From Desulfobacteraceae bacterium (GTDB lineage Bacteria > Desulfobacterota > Desulfobacteria > Desulfobacterales > SURF-7): a DNA stretch of 64,000 nucleotides. Shown here piece after piece: positions 16,245-24,508 of this stretch. The translations under genes were made by a program, and so were the position numbers. The notes under the pieces were generated by a model. That model worked only from the letters and a program-made list of their open reading frames with translations, had not been told where the DNA came from and searched no databases. Every line of letters starts with the position of its first letter. Position 1 is the first letter of the stretch. The stretch covers positions 1 to 64,000 of the forward strand of contig QZKS01000055.1 in assembly GCA_003599865.1 (NCBI GenBank), given 5' to 3'.

Positions 16245-17474
16245 ATGGCATGTAAACGTATTCAAAATTCTCTCATCATTCTGGCCGCATCAATGATGAT
16301 GCTGTTTACGCCGTCACGCGTTCTTGCAGACAGGAAAACCGTCGTTGATGGAAAACCGCCATGCAAGCATTCCAAGGTGAAGCTGACCAAAAAATCAAAA
16401 GGCATCAAGGCCAATCATCCCTTGCGTGAAAATCCGATCAACATATCGGATGGTCTGCAATTGGATCAGGGCAGGATTGAAGAAAGACTTGGTGAAGAGG
16501 CTGACAGGCTTCTCGGGATTCCTTATCGTTTCGGCGGTTCCGGTTCAAGAGGAATGGATTGTTCCGGGCTGACCAAACAAATTTATGCCCGATTATTCGG
16601 AATAGTCATGCCGCATAACTCCGGAGACCAAAGCCGCCTTTCCTTTCTCGAGGATGTGTCATCCGAAGAACTGCAGCCAGGGGATCTGATTTTTTTGGGG
16701 CCGGGTAAAAAACGTATCAATCATGTCGGAATCTATCTTTCCGATGGAAACTTCATTCATGCTTCCCGAACAGCCGGGGTGGCCATTTCCAGCCTTTCCA
16801 CTCGGTATTGGCAAAATCGCCTGATCGGTTCGAAAAGGGTCAAGGGGTTGATTTCCGATGCGGACCATATCGAAGCCGAATCCGTAACGGATGTATCCAG
16901 CTATGATTGGGAAAACCAGATCGTTGAATTAGACTATCACATGCCCTTGCCGGGTTATTTTATGGATCTGAAGATCGCCACTTTCATGGAATTCATGCAT
17001 AGCGAGACGGAAGATGACTGGGAATATTTCGGTTACAATCCTTCATTCCGCTCAAATCATACGGGTTTCCGTAAAGGAGCGTGGATCTCGACCAATACCA
17101 GAATAATAGACTGGCTGGCCATTTCTCCATCTTTTGGCTATGTCGACGGATATTCAGCTGCCTATGAAAAGGACGGAATGAGACAAATTCTGGGACTCGG
17201 AGCCCGGGTCGCACCATTCCGTTCGCGATGGTCCCTGATGATGTCGACGGCATACAGTACGCAGCCGGATGAGCCTTTGCAATGGTCAATGCTGTCCCAA
17301 CAAGACTGGAGAGCATTGGACCTGTCCTTGGGGTTGAATTACCGGTTCAATGAGTTATGGAAGTTATCCGTAACCGGAACCCGAACCGGCAGGGAATTTG
17401 ACAATCGTCAGGATCGGATGCGCGAAGGTCTGTGGCCGGATGATATTTTTTTCCGGTTTGATATAGGCTTCTAA
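16245..17474 (+). CDS. Exported NlpC/P60 cell-wall hydrolase with beta-rich C-terminal domain
   Basis: A protein of about 409 residues with an N-terminal signal peptide (hydrophobic IILAASMMMLFT, probable cleavage after VLA). The NlpC/P60 cysteine peptidase domain (about 80-205) cuts peptidoglycan stem peptides. It has the catalytic Cys in MDCSGL, His in INHVGIYL and a third polar residue in FIHAS. Residues 215-409 alternate polar and hydrophobic residues (LDLSLGLNYRF, LSVTGTRTG) and end in a terminal phenylalanine (FRFDIGF), which resembles an outer-membrane barrel; this is inferred. A TTG at 16227 could extend the N-terminus by six residues. Its stop overlaps the convergent small gene by 4 nt. 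Confidence 0.8.
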   Translation: MACKRIQNSLIILAASMMMLFTPSRVLADRKTVVDGKPPCKHSKVKLTKKSKGIKANHPLRENPINISDGLQLDQGRIEERLGEEADRLLGIPYRFGGSGSRGMDCSGLTKQIYARLFGIVMPHNSGDQSRLSFLEDVSSEELQPGDLIFLGPGKKRINHVGIYLSDGNFIHASRTAGVAISSLSTRYWQNRLIGSKRVKGLISDADHIEAESVTDVSSYDWENQIVELDYHMPLPGYFMDLKIATFMEFMHSETEDDWEYFGYNPSFRSNHTGFRKGAWISTNTRIIDWLAISPSFGYVDGYSAAYEKDGMRQILGLGARVAPFRSRWSLMMSTAYSTQPDEPLQWSMLSQQDWRALDLSLGLNYRFNELWKLSVTGTRTGREFDNRQDRMREGLWPDDIFFRFDIGF

Positions 17475-17668
17475 TATTCCATCGACTTTTTAGCCTTATC
17501 GGTGATCCTGCCGATGGCGTCTTCCGCAGTTTCCACAGCCTTTTCCGCTTTTTCAATGGCTTCCTGTTTGCTCACGCCATCAGCGTTTTCGGTCTGCATG
17601 TCCTTGATAACCAGAATACCGACAATGAGCATGGCGATCAGAACGGCGATAATGAGGGCTCCGCGCAT
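17471..17668 (-). CDS. Small single-pass membrane protein
   Basis: A 65-residue protein: one transmembrane helix (about 4-22, LIIAVLIAMLIVGILVI) and an acidic/basic amphipathic tail (EKAEKAVETAEDAI) likely to form a coiled coil. AGGA lies about 9 bases before the ATG. No family is recognised. It could be a small regulator or anchor in the inner membrane. It converges on the NlpC/P60 gene with overlapping stops. Confidence 0.6.
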   Translation of the reverse strand: MRGALIIAVLIAMLIVGILVIKDMQTENADGVSKQEAIEKAEKAVETAEDAIGRITDKAKKSMEY

Positions 17669-17936
17669 TTTTATATTCCTTCTGTCTGTAAAAGCGTTTC
17701 TTGTTCACAAGATCCTGTTTGTCTTTTTCATGCTGCCCCCCTTTTTGTGATTGTCATCATTGCGGGCAACAGCTGGAGTAGATTCTTATCCGGGGAATGC
17801 GGAACGCTTCCACGGAGCCGGATTCATACTGCGGGAATCCGTGAAAGCATTTCCGGTTTTTTTGATGCAGCAGAACAACCTGTTTTATTCATGCAACCTA
17901 GGATTCGAATTCCAGGTCACAACATTCCGGATCGGT

Positions 17937-18437
17937 TCAGCTTTTCGGATGGCACTCCACACACCCGGTGGGTATGGTTTCCGGAAATGTTTGATCCGAT
18001 GTCGATGTTGAATTGGTGAACCGGTCTTTCTTGTTTTTCAGATCCCGATGACAATCTCTGCACTGGTTATGATACGCATATTTATAATATTTTATGGCCT
18101 CTGCGGTATACTTACCGTCTTTCAGCGGCTTTTCCGGTACATTCACCTGATCGTGACAACCGGAGGTTGTGCAGTTTTTCAGCTTGCTTTCCCCGTCCCA
18201 TTTATGATGACATTTGGTACAGCTGTAAGAAAAATGCCTTGAGTGAGGAAAGTCAACCAGGGATCGCAACGGAGTGACGGCTTCAGGAGGCCCGATGGTA
18301 AAAGTCCCCATGGGAATACAGAGCGCTCCATCCGATCCCTGATATTTTGTTTCACTATCGTCCTGAGCAACAACAAAAGGGCTGCCAATCATGATAACAG
18401 TAAGCAGGCATAAGATTCCGATACCTATTTTACGCAT
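17937..18437 (-). CDS. Tetraheme cytochrome c3 (class III cytochrome c)
   Basis: A 166-residue periplasmic electron carrier with a signal peptide cleaved near VVAQ. Four heme attachment sites are visible: CTKCH, CTTSGCH (the four-residue-spaced form typical of c3), CRDCH and CVECH. Exactly eight histidines follow the signal peptide region, including FPHSRH and YAYHNQ, which is enough for bis-His ligation of all four hemes. The C-terminal spacing is longer than in classical 100-residue c3. It would shuttle electrons between periplasmic hydrogenases or formate dehydrogenases and membrane complexes. The ATG at 18437 is chosen over 18452 because GGAGGGG lies 5-6 bases upstream. Confidence 0.87.
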   Translation of the reverse strand: MRKIGIGILCLLTVIMIGSPFVVAQDDSETKYQGSDGALCIPMGTFTIGPPEAVTPLRSLVDFPHSRHFSYSCTKCHHKWDGESKLKNCTTSGCHDQVNVPEKPLKDGKYTAEAIKYYKYAYHNQCRDCHRDLKNKKDRFTNSTSTSDQTFPETIPTGCVECHPKS

Positions 18438-18474
18438 TCCATTCCCCTCCATCGGTTAGTTATAAAAATTAAAA

Positions 18475-18503
18475 TCTTTACCTGTTCTTTATAAAATTTT
18501 CAA
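18475..18503 (-). promoter_or_regulatory. Promoter of the cytochrome c3 gene
   Basis: On the minus strand TTGAAA (18503-18498) and TAAAGA (18480-18475) are 17 bp apart in an AT-rich stretch. The start would be about 30 nt before the cytochrome ATG. Confidence 0.45.
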
Positions 18504-18727
18504 TACCTGTTTTTATATTTTTTCTTCCGGTCGGATGCCTGATCCGGTTGACTGATTTCCGGTCAATAGTATATAGGATGCCATGCAATACCGTTTTCTT
18601 AACCCGGAATCCTGCAAGGGCAGCTTTGTGAAGATCACCATGGGCGGAATCAGCCGGATGATGCTGACCTTCCATCGAAACATACTGCCCATGGCAAGGA
18701 ATCTATAGAGGCGCTTACTGTTTTTCA

Positions 18728-21625
18728 ATGGAAAAAAAAGAAAATATCCGGGAATACATACAGGCTTTGCTGCAATCGACAAGGATGAAACATCAGGTTG
18801 CGTATCATCAGATGTTATCCGGAAATCCGGGCGAGGCCGGATCGGCATCAAAACGCATATCCGGTCCCATGAAAACGGTTTTGCATCAGGCAGGTATTGA
18901 AAATCTGTACTGCCATCAGGCCGAGGCGATTGATTACATCCAAAAAGGTTTGCACACGGTAATCGCGACACCGACGGCAAGCGGAAAAACCCTGATCTAT
19001 AACCTGCCGGTCTTTGAACAAAGCATCCAACATGCCGATTCGCGCGCGCTTTATCTGTTTCCGCTAAAGGCCCTGGCACAGGATCAATGGAAGAGTTTCC
19101 AGGAAACAGCCGCATGTCTTACCGGGTACCGTCCGAGTTCGGCAATTTATGACGGAGATACATCGGCGTGGAACCGCAAAAAGATCAGACTGTCCCCGCC
19201 CAATGTTCTGTTTACCAATCCCGAGATGCTGCATCTGGCCATCCTGCCTTACCACGACCGATGGGTTGAATTTCTGTCCAATCTTCGGTTTGTCATTATT
19301 GATGAAGTCCATACCTATCGAGGGGTCATGGGATCCCACATGGCGCAGGTTTTTCGCCGTCTGATTCGAATCTGTCATCATTATGGCGCCGGACCTACAT
19401 TCATATTCAGTTCCGCAACCATCGCGAATCCCGGAGAGCTTGCCGGTCAGCTTACGGGTCTTGAGGTCAAGGTGGTATCGAAAAGCGGATCACCCCAGGG
19501 GATACGGCATGTTGTTCTGATGAATCCGGACACCGGTCCTGCCCAGTCGGCCATACTCCTGCTGAAAGCCGCCCTTCATCGCGGGCTCAGAACCATTGTA
19601 TATACGCAGTCCCGAAAAATGACGGAGCTGATTGCCATCTGGGCCGGGAGCCGGTCCGGGGTATTCAAGGATAAAATCAGCGCCTACCGGGCAGGCTTTC
19701 TTCCGGAAGAAAGACGGGATATCGAAGCAAGGCTTTCCGGCGGGGATTTGCTGGCGGTAATCTCCACCAGCGCCCTGGAACTGGGGATCGACATCGGTGA
19801 CCTGGATCTGTGCATCCTTGTCGGCTATCCGGGTTCGGTCATGGCAACATGGCAAAGAGGCGGCAGGGTAGGGCGATCCGGACAGGAGGCGGCACTCATT
19901 CTGGTGGCCGGTGAAGATGCACTGGACCAGTATTTCGTTCGAAATCCCGTGGAGTTCATGAAAAAAAAGCCGGAAGCTGCGGTGATCAATCCGTATAACA
20001 TGGAAATTTTGAAAAAGCATCTGGCCTGCGCCGCTGCGGAGATTCCCTTGCATATGGATGAGCCCTTTGTGCAGGATCAATCGGTTGGAAACGCCATATC
20101 ATTATTGGAAAAAAACGGGGATTTGCTGAGGAGCGGGGATGGTGAGCGTTTGTTTTCCCGACTGAAAAACCCTCATCGATATGTGGATTTGCGGGGCACC
20201 GGCAATCGTTTTACCATCATTTGCAGCGTGACTTCGGAAAACCTTGGCGAAATAGACGGTTTCCGGGCTTTTACGGAAACCCATCCCGGAGCGATTTACC
20301 TGCATAAAGGAAAGACATACAAGGTGGATCATCTGCTGCTCAATGAACTGACCGTAAAGGCCTCTCCTGGCGAAGTTCCGTATTACACCAGGGCACGTTC
20401 CCATAAGCATACGGAGATTGTGGAATTACTGCGAAAAAAGAATCTCTGGGGAACGACCATATCCTATGGACGTCTGAAGGTCACTCAGCAGGTCACGGGA
20501 TATGAAACATGGCGGATCCATGCCCGGAAGAAAATCAATGTGATTCCGCTGGATCTGCCCCCCCAGACGTTTGAAACCAATGGATTCTGGATCACCATCC
20601 CGGATAAGGTTCAGGAGGATACCATCGCCCGGAATCTTCATTTTATGGGAGGGATTCACGCAATGGAGCATGCGCTGATCGGCGTAGTTCCCTTTTTCGT
20701 GATGGCGGATCGCAATGATTTGGGCGGGATTTCCATCCCGCTCCATCCCCAGTTGAATCAGGCGGCCGTATTCGTTTATGACGGGGGTTCCGGCGGAGCC
20801 GGATTGTGCGATCTCGCCTATCATCAGGCAGAGGAGCTGTTTGCACGGACTTTGGAGATTATTGCAACCTGTCCTTGTGAAAGCGGATGTCCCGCATGTG
20901 TCCATTCACCCAAGTGCGGTTCCGGAAACAGACCCATTGATAAGGCATCCGCGTATTTTATCATGAATCTCATCAAAAGAAGCCCTGGGGGATATCCGGA
21001 AAACAGCGTCCGGATTCCGGGGGAAAGGATCGAGGCAGGGACGCAGGAAGAAAAAACACGTTCATTGCCTTCCGGCCCGGATACGGTTCCGTATTTCGGT
21101 GTCCTTGACCTGGAAACACAGCGCTCCGCCCAGGAAGTGGGAGGCTGGCACCTTGCCGGGAAAATGGGGATCAGCTGTGCCGTTTTATACGATTCCCGAA
21201 AAGATGATTATTTGGAATTTTTGGAAGATGATATTCCGAGCCTGATTGAACACCTGACGGGATTTCATTTTGTTGTGGGGTTTAACATCAAGCGTTTCGA
21301 CTATCTAGTGATGAGCAGCTATACAAATTTTGATTTTTCCAGACTGAAAACCCTGGATATATTGGAAGAGGTGCATCAAAAGCTGGGGTATCGGTTGTCC
21401 CTGGACCATCTTGCCGGCGCCACACTGGGTGTTGCCAAAGGCGGAAACGGATTGATGGCGCTTGAATGGTGGAAACGGGGGGAAATACGAAAGATCGTCG
21501 ACTATTGTAAAATGGATGTGGAAATCACAAGGGATCTTTTTCTTTTTGGGAAGGAGAAGGGCTACCTTATTTTTAAAAACAAGGCGGGGCATCCGGTTCG
21601 GGTGCCGGTGGACTGGCATTGTTGA
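18728..21625 (+). CDS. MrfA-like SF2 helicase fused to MrfB-like DEDDy exonuclease
   Basis: A 965-residue protein. The N-terminal superfamily 2 helicase (about 60-420) has TPTASGKT (Walker A), DEVH (about 191) and a C-terminal motif VGRSGQE. The DUF1998 zinc module (about 690-740) has the four-Cys cluster CPCESGCPAC...KC. These are features of MrfA/YprA helicases. A second unit (about 785-955) is an RNase H-like exonuclease with DLETQ, GFNIKRFDYL and YCKMDVEITRD, giving the four acidic residues plus Tyr of a DEDDy nuclease, as in MrfB/YprB. In Bacillus subtilis MrfA and MrfB are separate proteins in mitomycin-lesion excision. A single polypeptide would couple unwinding to 3'-5' degradation. 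No ribosome-binding site is obvious. Confidence 0.85.
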   Translation: MEKKENIREYIQALLQSTRMKHQVAYHQMLSGNPGEAGSASKRISGPMKTVLHQAGIENLYCHQAEAIDYIQKGLHTVIATPTASGKTLIYNLPVFEQSIQHADSRALYLFPLKALAQDQWKSFQETAACLTGYRPSSAIYDGDTSAWNRKKIRLSPPNVLFTNPEMLHLAILPYHDRWVEFLSNLRFVIIDEVHTYRGVMGSHMAQVFRRLIRICHHYGAGPTFIFSSATIANPGELAGQLTGLEVKVVSKSGSPQGIRHVVLMNPDTGPAQSAILLLKAALHRGLRTIVYTQSRKMTELIAIWAGSRSGVFKDKISAYRAGFLPEERRDIEARLSGGDLLAVISTSALELGIDIGDLDLCILVGYPGSVMATWQRGGRVGRSGQEAALILVAGEDALDQYFVRNPVEFMKKKPEAAVINPYNMEILKKHLACAAAEIPLHMDEPFVQDQSVGNAISLLEKNGDLLRSGDGERLFSRLKNPHRYVDLRGTGNRFTIICSVTSENLGEIDGFRAFTETHPGAIYLHKGKTYKVDHLLLNELTVKASPGEVPYYTRARSHKHTEIVELLRKKNLWGTTISYGRLKVTQQVTGYETWRIHARKKINVIPLDLPPQTFETNGFWITIPDKVQEDTIARNLHFMGGIHAMEHALIGVVPFFVMADRNDLGGISIPLHPQLNQAAVFVYDGGSGGAGLCDLAYHQAEELFARTLEIIATCPCESGCPACVHSPKCGSGNRPIDKASAYFIMNLIKRSPGGYPENSVRIPGERIEAGTQEEKTRSLPSGPDTVPYFGVLDLETQRSAQEVGGWHLAGKMGISCAVLYDSRKDDYLEFLEDDIPSLIEHLTGFHFVVGFNIKRFDYLVMSSYTNFDFSRLKTLDILEEVHQKLGYRLSLDHLAGATLGVAKGGNGLMALEWWKRGEIRKIVDYCKMDVEITRDLFLFGKEKGYLIFKNKAGHPVRVPVDWHC

Positions 21626-21721
21626 CTTAGAGGGCTTTTTTGATTATGATGCCATTACCCTCCCTGAACAGCCGGTGAACGAACGGGGAACCGGCCACCT
21701 ACTTTCACATGAAGAGAATAT

Positions 21722-22186
21722 ATGGATGCAGACCTTGTAAAACCCTTTGTTGAAGCGACACTCCATATCCTGGAAACAACCGCCTCTACCAGTGCAAAAG
21801 CCCGAAAACCATATTTAAAGAGAGAGTTGCCCGAAAAAGGCGTGATATCCGGTGTGATCGAACTCACGGGTGATTTCAACGGTATCATATCCATCAGTTT
21901 TTCGGAAAAATTAATTCTTGCGGTTGTGTCATCCATGTTCGGCGAAAAGATGACCGAAGTGAATGATGAAATCAAGGATGCCGTGGGAGAGATGACCAAT
22001 ATGATTTCCGGTCAGGTCACCACCAAAATGACGGAACTGGGAAAAACCCTCAAGGCAAAATTGTCAACAGTAGTGATGGGATCTCCCCATAATGTTCAGT
22101 TTATTGAGAACAGGCCGGTGATCGCGATGCCTTATTTTACGGAGAATGGTGATTTTACCATCGAGGTCAGTTTTGAAAAGTCATGA
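21722..22186 (+). CDS. cheX: CheX-family chemotaxis phosphatase
   Basis: A 154-residue single-domain CheX protein, which dephosphorylates CheY-P. The catalytic E-x-x-N pattern occurs in VGEMTNMISGQV (about 96-107), and the surrounding strands (GVISGVIELTGDFNG) match the family. It lies alone on the plus strand, 96 bp after the helicase gene, and converges on a CheY-CheC-GGDEF operon that probably encodes its partner. No receptor or CheA is in the window. Confidence 0.82.
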   Translation: MDADLVKPFVEATLHILETTASTSAKARKPYLKRELPEKGVISGVIELTGDFNGIISISFSEKLILAVVSSMFGEKMTEVNDEIKDAVGEMTNMISGQVTTKMTELGKTLKAKLSTVVMGSPHNVQFIENRPVIAMPYFTENGDFTIEVSFEKS

Positions 22187-22212
22187 ACGGGAATCCATTC
22201 CGTTTCACATTT

Positions 22213-23133
22213 TCATGATTCCTTTTTCTTGTTCGATATCATGGAAACCTTGTTTCTGCCCGCTCTCTTGGCCTCATACAAGCCGTCATCAGCCAGTTTC
22301 AGCAGCATTTCGGCCGTATCCACATTGCTGTTTAAATCCGAAACTCCCTGACTGATGGTAATTTTGATGCTTTTATCTTTAAAGTGGTAGATTTCCGCCT
22401 CCACACCCATTCGCAAAAATTCGGCCAGCGCGAGGGCGGATTCTGCGGTTGTTTCCGGCAGGAGACAACAAAACTCTTCACCGCCATAGCGTGCGACAAT
22501 ATCAACCACCCGGATCCTCTCATCAATCAAAGTGGCCAGGCTTTTTAAGATAAAATCCCCGGCCTGATGACCGTAATTGTCATTAATCCCTTTAAAGTGA
22601 TCGATATCCAGCATAATCAGGCTCAGCGGACGGTTATATCGGATGTGCCTGTCAAACTCCTCTTCCAGTTTGGTTTCAAGGTATCTCCGATTGAATATTC
22701 CGGTCAGGCCGTCCCGGGTGTTCATGTTGATCAGTTTTTTCTCATAGGCGGCGACCTCCGTAACATCCTGAACCGTGATGTAAATATAGTTGATTCGATT
22801 GTTATCATCACGCAATGGGCCGACCGTACAGCTCTGCTGCATATATTCGAAGTCGGAACCGAGCGTGTTGTAGGCCTTGAATGGAAAGCAGTATTTATGG
22901 AGCTTCTGGGAAAAAAAGGCGAAGTTGCCGAAGGTAAAGACGGATTTGCAGTTTCGGAGAAACCAGGGTGCATTGAGATCCGGGAAAAATTCAAAAATGG
23001 ATTTCCCCACGATCTTTTCAGGAAGGATCTTACTGTGTGTCGCCATCCAGCGATTCCACTTAAAGACCTTGAGATCACTGTCCAGGATCATGATCCCCAC
23101 ATCAAGCATATCAAACATCTGGGAGAAAATCAT
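22213..23133 (-). CDS. PAS-GGDEF diguanylate cyclase
   Basis: A 306-residue cytoplasmic protein with an N-terminal PAS/PAC sensor (about 1-130) and a GGDEF domain (about 140-300). The active site is GGEEF. The RVVD motif five residues upstream is an inhibitory I-site, so product inhibition by c-di-GMP is likely. DGLTGIFNRRYLE and LDIDHFKGINDNYGH are intact, so two GTP should be converted to c-di-GMP. Its ATG overlaps the CheC stop codon by 4 nt, tying it to the CheY-CheC genes. Confidence 0.88.
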   Translation of the reverse strand: MIFSQMFDMLDVGIMILDSDLKVFKWNRWMATHSKILPEKIVGKSIFEFFPDLNAPWFLRNCKSVFTFGNFAFFSQKLHKYCFPFKAYNTLGSDFEYMQQSCTVGPLRDDNNRINYIYITVQDVTEVAAYEKKLINMNTRDGLTGIFNRRYLETKLEEEFDRHIRYNRPLSLIMLDIDHFKGINDNYGHQAGDFILKSLATLIDERIRVVDIVARYGGEEFCCLLPETTAESALALAEFLRMGVEAEIYHFKDKSIKITISQGVSDLNSNVDTAEMLLKLADDGLYEAKRAGRNKVSMISNKKKES

Positions 23134-23774
23134 TCGTAAGAATCCATAAATTCATGTAGTGCTTTTTGCAACCAGTCGATGGACTCATGATTGGTCAGGA
23201 TCAATAAAAAGCCGTTGATATCTTTTTCCTTAAAGGTGAAGATTGTTTTCATCACAATGGCAGTCTGCTGAGGATCAAAATGTTCGATCAGGTAGTTGTA
23301 ATCGCTTGCTTTGCCCTGCAAAACCTGGGGGGGGGAGTAGGTTACAAACGTGCCCAGCAGTTCCGATACCTTTCCGACACAGGCCCCGATCAGGATATTT
23401 CCGATTTCAAGCAATCCTCCTTTTTCGAGGGTCGCAGCGGCATTGCTTTCATAGGTGTAGTCCGCTTTGTCATCAAGGAAGGCCAGAAGATCCTTTCCGC
23501 TTCCGCTGGGGAAGACCAGGAGTCCGGAGCCCTTGAAGTTGCCCCAGAATTTCTGTTCCACAATACTGCTCTCTCCATCGTCCTTGATGGTATCCTTGAG
23601 GTAGGAGGGGAGTTCACCGATACCGATTACCTGAATGTTCGGTATGCTCAGCATCACATATATGTCGACAACTTCAGCAAGATCAGCCGTCGCATTACCA
23701 AAGGCAATATTCATAATTTCCTGAAGAATATCCTTTTCATCTTCAGAGAGATTGGGACTGGCCGCTTGATTCAT
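23130..23774 (-). CDS. cheC: CheC-like CheY-P phosphatase
   Basis: A 214-residue CheC-family protein with both E-x-x-N active sites: QEIMNIAFGNA (about 18-28) and LEIGNILIGA (about 125-134). It hydrolyses the aspartyl phosphate of CheY-type regulators. AGGAG precedes the ATG. It is 2 bp downstream of the response regulator gene and overlaps the GGDEF gene. A run of nine identical bases (23327-23335) lies inside the gene and could be slippage-prone. Confidence 0.82.
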   Translation of the reverse strand: MNQAASPNLSEDEKDILQEIMNIAFGNATADLAEVVDIYVMLSIPNIQVIGIGELPSYLKDTIKDDGESSIVEQKFWGNFKGSGLLVFPSGSGKDLLAFLDDKADYTYESNAAATLEKGGLLEIGNILIGACVGKVSELLGTFVTYSPPQVLQGKASDYNYLIEHFDPQQTAIVMKTIFTFKEKDINGFLLILTNHESIDWLQKALHEFMDSYE

Positions 23775-23776
23775 TA

Positions 23777-24163
23777 TTATTTCTCCTGAAGCTTTTTCAA
23801 TTTGATTTCAACTTTTGAAATTGCCTCCTGAATGGATTCTGCTTTTGCAGGTTTTTTGAGCAGTGTAAAGGCTCCCAGCTCCATGACACTTGCAATCGAT
23901 TTGGGTTGTATATCTGCGGTCGTTACGATGACGACGGCCTCTTTATCAAATTCTTTGATTTTGGCGGTTGCCTGATAACCATCCATAACCGGCATGGTAA
24001 GGTCCATGAATACAATGTCCGGTTTCAGTTCTTTATATTTTTCAAATCCCTCTTGTCCGTTTCCTGCTTCAAAAACTTCATAACCTTTGTCTTTCGGTAT
24101 GCAGGTTTTCAGCATTCGGCGCGCAACCGGCGAATCATCTACGATGAGTATTTTATTGATCAT
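23777..24163 (-). CDS. Single-domain CheY-like response regulator
   Basis: A 128-residue receiver domain with no output domain. The acidic pocket is in LIVDDSP, the phosphoacceptor Asp in DIVFMDLTMP, the Thr in VIVTTAD and the Lys in LLKKPAK. It would signal by protein-protein contact and be reset by the CheC gene 2 bp downstream or the convergent CheX. AAGGTGG precedes the ATG. First gene of the three-gene minus-strand operon. Confidence 0.88.
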   Translation of the reverse strand: MINKILIVDDSPVARRMLKTCIPKDKGYEVFEAGNGQEGFEKYKELKPDIVFMDLTMPVMDGYQATAKIKEFDKEAVVIVTTADIQPKSIASVMELGAFTLLKKPAKAESIQEAISKVEIKLKKLQEK

Positions 24164-24508
24164 GATAAAACCACCTTTTTACAATTTTCCTGAAGTTAAG
24201 GATATGATTAAAAGTTTAATAAAAAACCAAATTATTACACGTATTGAAATCCATGCGAGTCCTGAGATTGCTCCCGCCCTTCAACTGCTAAAAAACACAC
24301 GCAAAACTGTTACAAATTAAGAGATTTAAATTCCGGTGTCAAGTTTTATCCTTGCGTTTCCGTGGTTATTCATGAAAAAGATCCATCTCCCATGAACCGG
24401 AACCGGCCGGTTTATTCTTTTCATATGGAATTCCTTGATCTGATTGTTGTTCCTTGACAATACGGATCGTTTTTATATAGATAGGAAAACAAATCAGGGA
24501 GAAACAAA
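24164..24508. other. Divergent intergenic region, response regulator / hydrolase
   Basis: This 345-bp gap contains the hydrolase promoter at its right end. A 38-codon frame (24204-24320, starting MIKSLIKNQI) lies on the plus strand with only a weak AAGG upstream and is not called as a gene. The rest is AT-rich and otherwise featureless. Confidence 0.5.
24454..24481 (+). promoter_or_regulatory. Promoter of the alpha/beta hydrolase gene
   Basis: TTGACA at 24454-24459 and TATAGA at 24476-24481 with a 16-bp spacer. A start near 24488 leaves about 20 nt to the ATG, with GGGAGAAAC as ribosome-binding site. Confidence 0.5.

Noticed and set aside
24204-24320. 38-codon frame MIKSLIKNQI...
   Set aside because: Weak ribosome-binding site, no homology recognised, AT-rich intergenic location; not enough to call a gene.
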